Source of the DNA: a bacterium
Lineage (GTDB): Bacteria > Actinomycetota > Acidimicrobiia > Spongiisociales > Spongiisociaceae
NCBI GenBank assembly: GCA_028821235.1
Contig: JAPPGV010000059.1
Span: 1 to 52,987 of the forward strand
Length of the DNA stretch: 52,987 bases
Direction: 5' to 3'
Within the stretch, counting starts at the first letter, position 1, and every line of letters begins with the position of its first letter. A program made the position numbers and the translations under genes. Positions 1-15,368 of the stretch are shown in pieces. The notes beneath the pieces were generated by a model. That model saw nothing but the letters and a program-made list of their open reading frames with translations, did not search any database and was not told the DNA's origin.

Positions 1-4197
<4,197 letters not shown>

Positions 4198-4636
4198 CGT
4201 CGGTCGCTCCCTCCGATTCGGCTAGCCGCCCGGCTGCTTGCTCCACGGCTTCGAACACTCTAGGAGGCATATATCTCAGGATCAGACCATATGGACCCAT
4301 CTACAGGAGTTATCCACACCTTTCTAGGGCCGACCCTGAGTAGGTAGGGGAGAACCTCCGACTACTCCAGCAGTCGACGCCACTGGGACAGGGTCCGTAT
4401 ACCAAGAGCGACAGGACGAAACCGAGCAGCAGAAGGCGAAGTTGACACCGAAGCGTTGACCAATCAGCGCCGTCCGAGCCATTGGCGGAGATCACAGAAG
4501 ACGACGTCGGCGTCATCTGCTGGATGGCTGTCCTTCCGGCCGCGACCCAGTAAGGGGGCCACGGGACCTTCTCGCTGTGGTGACCTGCGATAGGAACGTT
4601 GATAATTCGTTGGTGACGATCCTGTAGACACGGAAT
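4198..4636. other. Intergenic region between divergent genes
   Basis: This 439-base stretch separates the divergent ISP enzyme and DUF222/HNH genes. It contains AT-richer patches (around 4268-4320 and 4600-4640) that may hold both promoters. A single TTATCCACA at 4310-4318 matches a DnaA box, and a GTATAC at 4397-4402 lacks an extended palindrome. I see no convincing gene or RNA. Confidence 0.5.
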
Positions 4637-5962
4637 ATGTCACAGGGTCTTGTTACATATATGTGCATGGTTCAAGAACACATGTCCTCCCTGCTCGGAG
4701 ACCGCGACGGACGGCCCGATCTCGGCGATCCCGCGCCGGGGCTCCGAACCTCTGGCGATGCCATTGGGCGGATCGGTGCTGCTGTGGGTGAGTTGCGCCA
4801 GGCTCGTATCGGTCCCATGTCCCGCGACCACGCGACCCGTGCGGCCCAGATGTTGGGTGAGATACGGTCGATGGCCTCTTCGCTTCTGTGTGATGTGGCC
4901 CACCAGATAGAAACCGGTGATGGAGGGTCGGGGGTTGATCCCGGCGAGGTGCTGCGACAAGAGGCCCGGCTGCCGCAGCGAGAGTCGAAGAAGATGGCCA
5001 AAGTAGCGCGACGGCTCCAGAAGATGCCGAACGTCAAGGAACGGTTCGCCGCAGGACAGATCACCGTAGACCACGTCAACGCCCTGGCGAACGCTGCGGA
5101 GAAGGTCGGCACGGAAGCAGTCAACGGGGACGATCGTCTGATCGACGCCGCTGCCCAACTCCTTCCCGACAGCTTCGACCGCCACGCCCGCCGCTGGTCG
5201 AACGAGAAACTGATCGAAAGAGGCGTCGATCCCCTAGAGCGTCAGCGCCGGGCCCGGGAAGCAAAACTGTGGGTGGAGAAAGAAACCGGGCTCGGAGTCC
5301 TGATGGCGAAGGTGCCCCGCCCCCAGTTCGAACACCTCCGCCAAGCCATCGACAACCACTACATGGCTCAGCTACGCCAAGACAGCGCCGCTGGTCAAGA
5401 TCCGGACCTGGTGCGTAGCCCGAAGCAGCGTGTAGCCGATGTGGTGTTCGAGTTGTTGACCAACCGGAACGCGGACACGGGCGAGCCCGTGGCGGGAACC
5501 GTAGGTGTGAGAGCTAAGGCCTCTACCCAGCTCATCCTGTTGGCTCCGCTCGGAGTGGTGGACGGAACCGATCCCGACGGCATCTGCGAGATCATCGGCG
5601 TCGGACCCGTACCCGCAAGTGTCCTCACCACCCTCAGCCCCGACACCGAAGTTGCCGGCATGATCTTCGACCGGGCAGGCCGTCCCCTCTGGCTGGGCCG
5701 CAACCAGCGCCTCGCCAACGCCGCGCAACGGCTAGCGGTAGCCATCCGCGACCGCGGATGCTTTGCCTGCGGCGCTCCCATGCACCGATGCGAACTACAT
5801 CACATCCAAGAATGGCACCGCGACCGCGGCCGAACCGACGTGGACAACCTGGTGGCTGTCTGCCGCCGGCACCACAAGTGGCTCGAAACCAACAACCTCA
5901 GAGTCCAACGAACCGCCAACGGCTACCAAACTCGACCACGCACCGGCCACGACCCTCCTTGA
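4637..5962 (+). CDS. DUF222/HNH endonuclease (13E12-repeat family)
   Basis: The 441-residue product has a helical DUF222-like N-terminal two thirds and a C-terminal HNH nuclease. The HNH part shows CFACGAPMHRC from residue 375, then LHHIQEW, a conserved Asn in DNLVAVC, and CRRHHKW. The two Cys pairs probably bind structural zinc and the His residues the catalytic metal. This family is present in many copies in actinobacterial genomes, often called REP13E12 after the mycobacterial repeats; its physiological role is unsettled, though many copies behave like repetitive or mobile-associated elements. ATG at 4637 was chosen; ATG at 4670 is a possible alternative. No ribosome binding site is obvious. 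Confidence 0.88.
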   Translation: MSQGLVTYMCMVQEHMSSLLGDRDGRPDLGDPAPGLRTSGDAIGRIGAAVGELRQARIGPMSRDHATRAAQMLGEIRSMASSLLCDVAHQIETGDGGSGVDPGEVLRQEARLPQRESKKMAKVARRLQKMPNVKERFAAGQITVDHVNALANAAEKVGTEAVNGDDRLIDAAAQLLPDSFDRHARRWSNEKLIERGVDPLERQRRAREAKLWVEKETGLGVLMAKVPRPQFEHLRQAIDNHYMAQLRQDSAAGQDPDLVRSPKQRVADVVFELLTNRNADTGEPVAGTVGVRAKASTQLILLAPLGVVDGTDPDGICEIIGVGPVPASVLTTLSPDTEVAGMIFDRAGRPLWLGRNQRLANAAQRLAVAIRDRGCFACGAPMHRCELHHIQEWHRDRGRTDVDNLVAVCRRHHKWLETNNLRVQRTANGYQTRPRTGHDPP

Positions 5963-6140
5963 CGACCATCGCCGGGGGGCATCCGAATCTGACACGGCGA
6001 CACCCCGGTGCAGAGGTCGTAGCGACTTGCAGGACCGCCAGGTTCGAGCCGTGCACGGTTCACCGAGCTCAGAGCCAGCATCGGAGAATGGGTAGCACCT
6101 TCGTCCGTTAGGCGCGAGCGAACCATCTGTTGGTCGTTAG

Positions 6141-6164
6141 TCGCATCTCGCGGGCCCGATGCGA
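6141..6164. repeat. Inverted repeat, 7-bp arms
   Basis: TCGCATC at 6141-6147 pairs with GATGCGA at 6158-6164 across a 10-base GC-rich loop. It could form a hairpin in the leader of the 6264 gene. Confidence 0.45.
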
Positions 6165-6198
6165 GCGCGAGTGTCAACGCCGGTTGTCCGACTCGTTA

Positions 6199-6213
6199 CG
6201 GAGTGTCACTCCG
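6199..6213. promoter_or_regulatory. Near-perfect palindrome upstream of small gene
   Basis: CGGAGTG-T-CACTCCG is a 7-bp dyad around one base, 50 bases upstream of the ATG at 6264. Position and symmetry suit an operator; no regulator can be assigned. Confidence 0.35.
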
Positions 6214-6263
6214 GTCCGATAGCGTTGCTAATAGCGAGTCGTCCGCAAGAGAAGGAACCCACC

Positions 6264-6512
6264 ATGGTCTTGGCAGAGCAGGCACCCGGCGTTGAGAGTC
6301 CCAGGGGCATCAGCGCGCATGGTGAGACCAGCGGTGCTGAGGTCTTCGTCCTGAGCCCCGAAGAGCTTGAGGAGAGCATCAGCAGGACCCTCGCCGACGC
6401 GGGATGTTCGCTGGAGCAGTTGCGATCAGAGGCGCGCTCGGGCGAGTTCTCGAGCGAATCCAACTGGCGTCTGTGGTTCTGTATCTCGCCCTTCGTCGAA
6501 ACCGCAACCTGA
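6264..6512 (+). CDS. Small acidic protein of unknown function
   Basis: The 82-residue frame starts at an ATG with a purine-rich AAGAGAAGGA about 8 bases upstream, which is why I prefer it over an in-frame start at 6159. The product is acidic, with a predicted helical middle (SPEELEESISRTLADAG) and a Trp-rich C-terminus (NWRLWFCISPF). I do not recognise the family. It stands alone between two non-coding gaps. The size and helix pattern would allow a small regulator or antitoxin-like protein, but no partner gene is present. Confidence 0.55.
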   Translation: MVLAEQAPGVESPRGISAHGETSGAEVFVLSPEELEESISRTLADAGCSLEQLRSEARSGEFSSESNWRLWFCISPFVETAT

Positions 6513-6826
6513 CCTCAAGAACAGGCCTGAGAGTTCGCTAGCACGGTCGAACCCGCACCTGAACCTCCGAGCGGGACCACGCATTTCGGTGGCGAGGGGC
6601 AACAGGACTAGTTGTTACATCATGTCAAGGCTGCGATAGGACGCGAGACGGCGACCTGCCGAGTGCGACCCCCAGGGATCGGCCAGACTCTCGGCGTGGC
6701 CGCCATTTGCTCACGCTCTAGCTGTTGGAGAGAACCGGCGTTATTTCCAGTTACGGACCACCTCAGGTGTCTGGGTCTGATCACTGGGCGGTCAACCCCA
6801 AGGGGGAATTCGAGCCGGCGGAGTGC
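6513..6826. other. Intergenic region
   Basis: These 314 bases lie between the small gene and the end of the rhodanese gene. I see no gene, tRNA fold or clear terminator in them. Confidence 0.5.
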
Positions 6827-7681
6827 CTAGCGCTCGACCGGGAGGCCCACCGACGAGCCCCACTCGGTCCAGGATCCGTCGTACACCCGTACGTGGTCCC
6901 AGCCGAGTATCCGGGTGGCGGTGAACCAGAGCAACGAGGCGCGGTGGCTGAGGCGGCAGTAGGCGACCACCTCGTCGGCCTGGTCGGGCGCCGCCCCGAC
7001 CGAGCGGAAGACCTCCTCCAACTCCGCCGGCGCGCGGAGGGTGTTGTCTTCGTTGAAGAGACGCCGGAACATCAGGTGCCGGGCGCCCGGGATGCGCCCG
7101 TGGCGCTCGGCCCCGTAGTCGAACCCGGTGCCGGGCTTGACCCGATCACCCACGTACTCGGTTTCGTACCTACCGTCCAGCACTACCAGGCCGGGTTTCC
7201 CGAGGCCCGCCAGCAGCTGCCCGCAGAACACCCGCGTCGAGTCGTCACGCTCGGCCTGCTGCGGCTCGTAGTGCACCGGATCGAACGTCGGCACCTCCAG
7301 GGTCATCGGCCTCCCGTCGAGCTGCCAGCGCTTCTGCGACCCGTCGAGCACGCGGGCATCGGGGTGGCCGTTCATGACCGCGGTCACCCAGTAGGCGAAG
7401 ATGGCGTACTGGTTGCGCCCGCTGTAGAAGACGACAGTCGTATCGGATGAGATCCCCCACTCTCCGAACCGTTCGGCCATCAGCCGGGGGGTGGGGAACT
7501 GGCGCTCGATGGGGTGCCAGAGCACCTCCTTCCAGTACCAGTTGACGGCGCCCGGGATGTGCCCGTCGTGGTACTCGCTGGTGTCGGCCTCGTACTGGAT
7601 CTCGATGACCCGCACCTTCGGGTCGTCGAGGCGTGATTCGAGCCAGTCGCCCGAAACGAGAGGGGTGGTCGGTTCAGCCAT
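6827..7681 (-). CDS. Tandem-rhodanese sulfurtransferase
   Basis: The 284-residue product has two rhodanese domains, the usual architecture of thiosulfate/3-mercaptopyruvate sulfurtransferases. The C-terminal domain carries the active-site loop YCRLSHRAS with C242 as the presumed persulfide-forming residue. The N-terminal domain has FYSGRNQYA at the equivalent place with no Cys, so it is the inactive structural copy. Substrate class (thiosulfate or mercaptopyruvate) cannot be fixed from the loop alone. The ATG at 7681 is preceded by GGAGG at a good distance. It is the last gene of a four-gene minus-strand operon headed by the amidohydrolase at 10466, with a 59-base gap to the gene before it. 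Confidence 0.88.
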   Translation of the reverse strand: MAEPTTPLVSGDWLESRLDDPKVRVIEIQYEADTSEYHDGHIPGAVNWYWKEVLWHPIERQFPTPRLMAERFGEWGISSDTTVVFYSGRNQYAIFAYWVTAVMNGHPDARVLDGSQKRWQLDGRPMTLEVPTFDPVHYEPQQAERDDSTRVFCGQLLAGLGKPGLVVLDGRYETEYVGDRVKPGTGFDYGAERHGRIPGARHLMFRRLFNEDNTLRAPAELEEVFRSVGAAPDQADEVVAYCRLSHRASLLWFTATRILGWDHVRVYDGSWTEWGSSVGLPVER

Positions 7682-7740
7682 CGGGTCGGACCTCCGATCT
7701 AGAGATAATTGACTGGAGACAGATATGCATGCGCCTCTTC

Positions 7741-8205
7741 TCAGAAGGGTTTGAAGATCATCAGAGCCAGGATCACGGTCGCCGTGACGCGCAGGTAGAT
7801 GCCTCCCCTGCGTATCCGCGTGCGGAGACGCCTCACCTCGGCTGCCTTCTCGCCGACGGGCTGCTCTCCGTCCTGCGTGGCTTCGATCGCCCGGGCCAGG
7901 GTGGGGTTCTGGACGGTGATCGAATAAGTGAAGCTACCCGCGAAGAGGATGATCGACACCAGGAGCCACAAGCGGTCGAACAACCCATAGCCCTGCTCCA
8001 CCATGAGCCCGATCCCGGATACCAGCACCAGCGCGGAGAGCGGGATAGCCGTGGTGCCCGTGAGCAGGCGCACCACCCGCGTGGCGAAGAGGGAATGCTC
8101 GGTCCCGGCGCCCTGACGGCTGATCCTCCCGAACACGAAGGTGGGCCCGATCCCGGCCATCGCGCCGAACAGGTGCAGGAAAAGGAGGATGCCGAACAGG
8201 TCCAC
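7741..8205 (-). CDS. DUF2269-like integral membrane protein
   Basis: The 154-residue protein starts at GTG, three bases after the stop of the MBL gene, so the two are probably translationally coupled. It has about four hydrophobic helices: residues 3-24, a segment around 52-68, one around 78-97, and one at the C-terminus (140-152). A basic loop RRLRTRIRRGG precedes the last helix. Size and pattern resemble DUF2269 predicted membrane proteins, whose function is unknown. Its place in an operon of small-molecule hydrolases suggests a membrane accessory role, but nothing in the sequence shows transport or binding. Confidence 0.7.
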   Translation of the reverse strand: MDLFGILLFLHLFGAMAGIGPTFVFGRISRQGAGTEHSLFATRVVRLLTGTTAIPLSALVLVSGIGLMVEQGYGLFDRLWLLVSIILFAGSFTYSITVQNPTLARAIEATQDGEQPVGEKAAEVRRLRTRIRRGGIYLRVTATVILALMIFKPF

Positions 8206-8208
8206 GCC

Positions 8209-9063
8209 TCAGCCTCCGTTCCCTCCGGTTACGCCGGGGCTCCAGATCCGCCGCCCGCCTCGGCGTTCGAACCTGCCGAAGGTGGGATGGTTCAGATGGC
8301 CGGCGGCCACGAGGGTGCGGTCCTCCTCCAGCCGGCGGAGTTGGCGTCGGCGGGTCAGGACCGCCTCCTCGGGATCGGCGTCGAAGCGGTGCACCCAACC
8401 CGTTTCGGTCGCCACCACCGGATGGTGGATGAGGTCACCGAGTATGAACAGCCGCTCGCCGCCGGACTGGACCACGAAGCTGGTGTGGCCGGGGGTGTGT
8501 CCGGGCGTGGCGACCGCCGTGATCGACCTGGTCAGGCTATGGCCGTCGGCGAAGGTGTCGAGCACCCCCGTTCTCTCCAACGGCAGCGCCTGGCGGGCGA
8601 TGTTCGGGTGGTTCTCCTCGCGGGAGCTGAAGAAGGCCCAGTCCCGCTCGGAGACCAGGTAGCGGGCGTTCCCGAAGCGGGGAGAGATCGCCTCGCCGTC
8701 GTACACCAGGTTCCAACCCACATGGTCGGCGTGCAGGTGGGTGAAGGCCACCACGTCGATGTCCTCCGGCTCCAAGCCGATCTCCGAGAGCCGCTCCGGC
8801 AGCGCCCCCCGTGACTTGGGCGCCCCGGGAGGACCGAGCTCGGGTCCCCAACCGGTGTCGATCAGCACCGCCCGGCCGTCTCCGCGAACCACGAAGCAAT
8901 GGAAGTTGACCATCGCGTTGCCCGGCTCGTTCTCGAGGAGGTCGAGGTACGGCGCCCAGGCCTCTTCGGGAACAGCGGGGTAGTGCCAGGCCCGGTCGAA
9001 GGAGTGGGCCTTGTCCCGGATGGCGGTCACCTCGACGTTCCCGACCCTCACAGTCGTCCTCAT
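8209..9063 (-). CDS. Metallo-beta-lactamase-fold hydrolase
   Basis: The 284-residue protein carries the MBL signature HLHADH (H109, H111, D113, H114), followed by GHTPGHTSF, the metal-bridging Asp in ILGDLIHHP, and a late His in AAGHLNHPTFG. These are the ligands of a binuclear metal site. The overall layout is like quorum-lactonase/SoxH-type MBL proteins, which act on lactones, esters or thioesters; the exact substrate is not predictable. There is no signal peptide, so it is cytoplasmic. Its ATG overlaps the stop of the amidohydrolase gene (ATGA at 9060-9063), and the DUF2269 gene follows three bases after its own stop. All three are therefore cotranscribed and probably act on one pathway. 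Confidence 0.9.
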   Translation of the reverse strand: MRTTVRVGNVEVTAIRDKAHSFDRAWHYPAVPEEAWAPYLDLLENEPGNAMVNFHCFVVRGDGRAVLIDTGWGPELGPPGAPKSRGALPERLSEIGLEPEDIDVVAFTHLHADHVGWNLVYDGEAISPRFGNARYLVSERDWAFFSSREENHPNIARQALPLERTGVLDTFADGHSLTRSITAVATPGHTPGHTSFVVQSGGERLFILGDLIHHPVVATETGWVHRFDADPEEAVLTRRRQLRRLEEDRTLVAAGHLNHPTFGRFERRGGRRIWSPGVTGGNGG

Positions 9064-10466
9064 CGCGCTCCTCCTTGCCCGACGCCCGGGGGGTGGTAGC
9101 CGGCCCGCCGGCACAGCTCGCTCAGATGCTCGGCGGCGTTCTCCACCACCGCGGCCGGATCGACCGCGGTCAGGCGTCCGTGGCGCTTCAGGATCCGTCC
9201 GTCGATCATGACCGTGTCGATGTTGGCAGGTTGGGCGGAATGGACGATCGCGACGGCCGGGTCGTGGACGGGCGCCATGTTGAGGGCGTCGGTCCTCACC
9301 ATCAACAGGTCGGCCCGCTTGCCCACCGTTATCGATCCCACCAGGTGGTCCAGGCCCAGGGCACGCGCTCCCTCGATCGTCGCCAACTCCAGGACCCGCC
9401 GGGGGCTCAGCGCTTCGGGGTCCTGGTTGGCGATCGACTCCAGCCCCACCGCCACCCGCATCGCCGCGAAGACGTCGGCACAGGCCGAGATGGCCGTGGT
9501 GTCGAGCGACAGGCTCACCGGGATGCCGGCGGCGAGGTGCCCACCCACGGGCGGGGCGCCCATGCCCAACCTCAACGAGGACATGGGGCTCATGCTCACC
9601 GGGATCCGGTTGGCGGCCAGGTACTCGCGTTCGGTCGGGGAGATGTAGAGGCAGTGGGCCAGGAGCATGCCGGGACCCAGGAGCCCCTCGTCGTGCAGTA
9701 TCCGGACCTGGTGGATGCGCTGCACCTCCGCCCTGGTACCGGCGCAGTGCATGGAGATGGTCAGGCCCTGTTCCCTCGCCAGCGCCCACTCCTTACGGTA
9801 GACCTCGGGAGTCGACCGGGCCGGTCCCCGCACACCCACACCAAGGGTCAGGAGACCATCGGAGTGCGGTACCCACTCCTCGGCGATCCGCCCGATGCTC
9901 CCGAAGTCCATGACCTCGTCAGGCAGGACGCCACCCCTCTCGAGGATGGCTCGCATCTTCTCCATGGGCATCGAGGGATGCGCCGACGGAGCGGAGTAGG
10001 AGAAGTGCACCCTCGTGCCCAGCCGCCGGTGAATGTCGAGGTTGGCCTCCGCGTCGCCGTACCGCATGATGTTGTGCGACCAATCGTGGACCGTGGTCAC
10101 GCCGGCGGCGATACCTTCGGCCATGCCGAGCATCACCCCCGCCGCCACGTCCTCGGACGTGAAGAATCCCCCGAGCCTGCCCTTCGTGGCGAACCAACCA
10201 TGCTTCTTGCCGTCCCCCACCACACCTCTCAGCAGCGTTCCCCACACGTGCCAATGCGAATCGACGAAGCCGGGCATGGTTATGCAGTTGCTTCCGTCGA
10301 TGGACTCGGCGCCGTCGGCGGGCAACCGGGGACCGACGGCAACCAGAGCGCCGTCGGCGACCTCGACGTCCGTTCCCGTGAGTTCTCCCAGGGCTGGATC
10401 CATGGTCAGCGCCGTAGTGTCCCGGATCACGAAATGACCTCTACCGGGCAGGCCTCGGACAACCAT
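9060..10466 (-). CDS. Amidohydrolase of the chlorohydrolase/cytosine deaminase-like (AtzA/TrzN/SSN) group
   Basis: The 468-residue protein has an N-terminal beta-sandwich part, then GFVDSHWHVWG (metal ligands H71 and H73), SMHCAG, LAHCLYIS and a late SLDTTA Asp. These match the mononuclear-metal, deaminase-type amidohydrolases that deaminate or dechlorinate N-heterocycles. The conserved end (GSITVGKRADLLMV) is typical. The ATG at 10466 was chosen; the frame stays open further upstream, but that would cross the gntR promoter and start. It heads the minus-strand operon and diverges from gntR across 94 bases, a layout often seen when the regulator controls its neighbour. The substrate is unknown; guanine-, cytosine- or hydroxy-triazine-like rings are possibilities. 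Confidence 0.85.
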   Translation of the reverse strand: MVVRGLPGRGHFVIRDTTALTMDPALGELTGTDVEVADGALVAVGPRLPADGAESIDGSNCITMPGFVDSHWHVWGTLLRGVVGDGKKHGWFATKGRLGGFFTSEDVAAGVMLGMAEGIAAGVTTVHDWSHNIMRYGDAEANLDIHRRLGTRVHFSYSAPSAHPSMPMEKMRAILERGGVLPDEVMDFGSIGRIAEEWVPHSDGLLTLGVGVRGPARSTPEVYRKEWALAREQGLTISMHCAGTRAEVQRIHQVRILHDEGLLGPGMLLAHCLYISPTEREYLAANRIPVSMSPMSSLRLGMGAPPVGGHLAAGIPVSLSLDTTAISACADVFAAMRVAVGLESIANQDPEALSPRRVLELATIEGARALGLDHLVGSITVGKRADLLMVRTDALNMAPVHDPAVAIVHSAQPANIDTVMIDGRILKRHGRLTAVDPAAVVENAAEHLSELCRRAGYHPPGVGQGGAR

Positions 10467-10542
10467 GTCCGGCACCCTAGTGCTGCGGGCTGCGAGGGTA
10501 CTGCACGGCGGTTCCGGCCGAGTGGCGCCACATGGGAGGGCC

Positions 10543-10554
10543 TGCATACAATAT
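10543..10554. promoter_or_regulatory. Candidate GntR operator / -10 region upstream of gntR
   Basis: TGCATACAATAT lies 7-18 bases before the gntR ATG, in the gap shared with the divergent amidohydrolase. It shares ATACAAT plus a following pyrimidine with the site at 11345 upstream of hyuA. It is an imperfect copy of the GTATAC palindrome found elsewhere here and is a plausible autoregulatory site. Confidence 0.4.
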
Positions 10555-10560
10555 CCAGCG

Positions 10561-11265
10561 ATGAGCACCATCGACTCCCAGACGGCCATCCCGCCGGTCG
10601 GCGTGCCCAGGTCGCAGTTCCTGCCCGCTGTTGAACCGCTCAGCGCCGAGGACGCGGTGACGTCCGCACTGAGGGACGCCATTCTCAGCGGCCAGCTGAT
10701 GCCGGGAGAACGCCTCGCCCAGGCAGAGTTGGCCCGGCAACTGGGCGTGAGCCGTATCCCGTTGCGCGACGCGCTGCGGCGGCTCGGCGAGGAAGCCCTG
10801 GTAAGGATCGACGGGCGGCGCGGGGCCTGGGTGACGGCTCTGTCGAAGCTCGACATCGCGGAGATCTACGAGCTGAGGATCATGCTCGAAGGTCGATGCA
10901 TCCGCTACGCGGTCCAGAACCTGTCCGGCCACCAGGAGCAGGCCGCAGTGCTGGAACTGTCGAAACACATGGACAGCTCGGACCGGGACGACACGGCGGG
11001 TAGGGCAGCCCGACGAAGGTTCTACGACGTGCTCTACTCCCACTCAGGGCGGCCCCGGATGCACCGGCTCATCATGCAGCTCCGGGACAACGTGGGCCGG
11101 TACCACCTGATACAGGACACAGATCTGGCGCACGCCGCCCACTCCCAGGTGCGCCACTGCATCATGCACGGGGACGCCGACGGGGCCGCCCGAGCAGTGA
11201 AGGCCCATCTCGAGGAAGCCCGGGAGGACCTGCTGGCAACCATGTCAGAGGAGACCCTCCAGTAG
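10561..11265 (+). CDS. FadR/FCD-type GntR transcriptional regulator
   Basis: The 234-residue protein has an N-terminal winged helix (residues about 30-95, including the recognition segment ELARQLGVSRIPLRDALRRL). A C-terminal all-helical FCD ligand-binding domain follows, with the IYELRIMLEG helix and His residues in SQVRHCIMHGD that could bind a metal. FCD regulators usually sense small organic acids and repress catabolic operons by binding short palindromes. It diverges from the amidohydrolase operon and precedes the hyuAB operon by 142 bases. Candidate sites lie on both sides (10543 and 11345). ATG at 10561 was taken because the domain begins soon after; the open frame upstream would overlap the neighbouring gene's start. 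Confidence 0.9.
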   Translation: MSTIDSQTAIPPVGVPRSQFLPAVEPLSAEDAVTSALRDAILSGQLMPGERLAQAELARQLGVSRIPLRDALRRLGEEALVRIDGRRGAWVTALSKLDIAEIYELRIMLEGRCIRYAVQNLSGHQEQAAVLELSKHMDSSDRDDTAGRAARRRFYDVLYSHSGRPRMHRLIMQLRDNVGRYHLIQDTDLAHAAHSQVRHCIMHGDADGAARAVKAHLEEAREDLLATMSEETLQ

Positions 11266-11344
11266 TGCCGCACTGCGGGGGCGAGGCCGGCCCTGAAGAC
11301 GCCGGTGGGGTCGGTAACCGGGCGGAAGGCCGTCCTTGGCATAA

Positions 11345-11354
11345 GGTATACAAT
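11345..11354. promoter_or_regulatory. Candidate operator GGTATACAAT upstream of hyuA operon
   Basis: GGTATACAAT lies 54-63 bases before the hyuA ATG. The GTATAC core is shared with sites upstream of four other transcription units in the window. It could serve as a repressor site overlapping a -10 element (TATACAAT resembles TATAAT). Confidence 0.45.
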
Positions 11355-11407
11355 CCGGGTATGGACCAGACCACACCAGTGAAGCCGCGCGTCCGGCGAG
11401 GGACGCC

Positions 11408-13575
11408 ATGTACCGGATAGCAATCGATGTAGGTGGTACGTTCACCGACTGCCTCGTCCTAGACGAACAGACCGGTGACCTGCATCAGTTCAAATCACCC
11501 ACCACCCCGCCCGATCCGTCGATCGGGTGTATTGACGCTCTCGCCAAGGCGGCGACCGCGTACGGGCTGGCGCTCCCGGCCTTTCTGGAGAGGGTGACAC
11601 TCCTGATCCACGGGACGACCCTTGCCACCAACACCCTCATAAACGAGGACGGCGCCAGAACCGGAATGATCACCACCAGGCACTTCCGGGACATGCTGGA
11701 AATACGCCGTGGCTACAAGAACGTGCGGACCTCCATGTACAACGTGTTCGTGCCCCCGTACAAGCCCCTGATACCGCGAAGGCTGCGGCTCGAAGCGGAG
11801 GAACGGGTGCTGTACACGGGGGAGATCCACAAACCGCTCAACGAGGACGAGGTACGGGAAGCGGCCCGCCAGCTCGGCCGCGAGGGCGTCGAGTCGGTCG
11901 CAATCGGCTTCCTCCACGCCTACGCCAACACCGCCCACGAGCGACGGGCCGCAGAGATCGTGGAGGAGGAGTTGGGTGAAGACGTGTACGTGACCACCTC
12001 CTCCCAGATACTGCCCGTGTGGAGGGAGTGGGAGCGGTTCTCCACGATGGCCGTGTCCGCATACACCGGCCCCGCCGTGAAGCGCTACCTGCTGGCTCTC
12101 GAGGACCGGCTCGCCGGGAACGGCTTCGCCGGAAGCCTGATGATGATGCTCTCGGATGGACTCGTAGAGACGGTCGAGAACTGCATCCCCCGCGCTGTCT
12201 ACCTCATCGGATCCGGTCCGGCCGCAGCCCCCGCCGCCGCCGTGCACCTCGGCTCCGAGACCGGCCACAAGAGCCTGCTCAGCTTCGACATGGGGGGAAC
12301 CTCCATCGACATTGGGGTCGTGATGAGGGGCGAGATACCCACCACGACCGAGGGATGGGTACAGGACGAGCGGGTGGCCATCAAGATGGTGGACATCGTC
12401 TCGGCCGGAGCGGGCGGCGGGTCGATTGCCTGGGTCGATTCGCTGGGCCTGCTCAGGGTGGGGCCGAGCTCGGCCGGAGGCGATCCGGGGCCGGCCTGTT
12501 ACGCGAAGGGTGGGACGGCACCGACCGTCACCGACGCCGACCTGGTGCTCGGCTACATCGACCCGGACTTCTTCCTGGGAGGCGAGATCCCGCTCGATCC
12601 GGGACTGGCCGTAGGCGCCATCGTAGACAAGGTGGCCGAGCCTCTGGGTATGACCGTCGAGCAGGCCGCCGAGGCGATCATGACCGCGGTCAGCTCCTTC
12701 ACCGCGGACGAGATCAACGAGATGGCGACCCGGCGAGGGATCGACGTCCGGGACCTGACCCTGGTGGCCGGCGGCGGGGCCGGTCCGGCGCACGCGGCGT
12801 TCATCGCGGACCTACTGGGGCTCCCGCACGTGATCGTGCCGTCGGTGGCATCAACCTATTCGGCGTTCGGGATGTTCGCGATGGACGTGGGCCGTAACTA
12901 CGCCCGCTCCTACATAACCCGATTCGCCGACCTCGACACCGACCGGGTGCAGGCCCTCTACGAGGAGATGGAGCAGGAAGCCATCACCGGCTTCGAGGAG
13001 ATGGGGTACCGGGCCGAGGACGTGAGCTTCGCCCGCACCGCCGATCTCCGCTACATAGGGCAGTTCCACGAGGTGGAGGTGGAGATGCCGATGGATCCCG
13101 GCCAGGACCTCTCCGAGACAGCCGAGAAGACCTTCCGGGCGAGCGTCTTCCGGGACGCAGGCGGGATGCAGATGCTGGACGCGGTCGAGGAGGCCATCGA
13201 CAACTTCCACGCCAAGCACTACGACCTGTACACGTTCAACATGCCCTGGCAGGGGGTCGAGTTACTGACCTTCCGGCTCCGGGCCACCGTGCCGAAGGCG
13301 CCCTTCGAACTCCACCGGATCCCGGAGGGCGGTCCCGATCCGTCGGCCGCGCTCAAGTCGCATCGTGACTGCTGGTTCGGGGGCGAGCGGGTGCCCACCC
13401 CTGTCTTCGACGGCGGCCGGCTGAAGGCCGGCAATCAGGTCGTGGGTCCGGCCATCATCGAGGAGCCGACCACCACGGTGGTGGTGCCCGGATCGTTCAC
13501 GGCCACGGTCGACGCCCAGCGCAGCTACCACCTGAACCGCAACGGAGCGGTCGGAGAACCCTCGGGAGGTACGAC

Positions 13576-13579
<4 letters not shown>
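11408..13579 (+). CDS. hyuA: Hydantoinase/oxoprolinase subunit A (HyuA-like)
   Basis: The 723-residue protein starts MYRIAIDVGGTFTDC, the actin-like ATP-binding phosphate-1 motif of the HyuA/5-oxoprolinase N-terminal domain. Further family motifs include HGTTLATNT near residue 70, DMGGTSIDIG near 300, SAGAGGGS near 335, and GGGAGPAHA near 460. With subunit B it forms an ATP-dependent ring-opening amidase for cyclic amides such as hydantoins or 5-oxoproline, or a related acetone/acetophenone carboxylase-type enzyme; sequence alone does not choose. It is the first gene of a seven-gene operon. Its TGA overlaps the start of subunit B (ATGA, 13576-13579). Confidence 0.93.
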
Positions 13580-15363
<1,784 letters not shown>

Positions 15364-15368
15364 CCGGC

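Larger units (their letters stand above)
5963..6263. other. Intergenic region with two short inverted repeats
   Basis: No coding potential is convincing in these 301 bases. Two short hairpins occur: TCGCATC/GATGCGA (6141-6164) and CGGAGTG/CACTCCG (6199-6213). They lie upstream of the small gene at 6264 and could be regulatory or the end of the HNH transcript; neither is followed by a T-run. Confidence 0.5.

Noticed and set aside
4310-4318. TTATCCACA, identical to a DnaA box, in the gap before the HNH gene
   Set aside because: A single box without neighbours, dnaA/dnaN genes or an AT-rich unwinding region does not make an origin; chance occurrence is likely.
6513-6826. tRNA or small RNA gene
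   Set aside because: I looked for cloverleaf arms and a T-loop-like GGTTCGA; none fits a fold in this stretch.
9075-10634. A 519-residue plus-strand frame covering the amidohydrolase region
   Set aside because: It has no recognisable domain and overlaps a well-supported amidohydrolase on the other strand.
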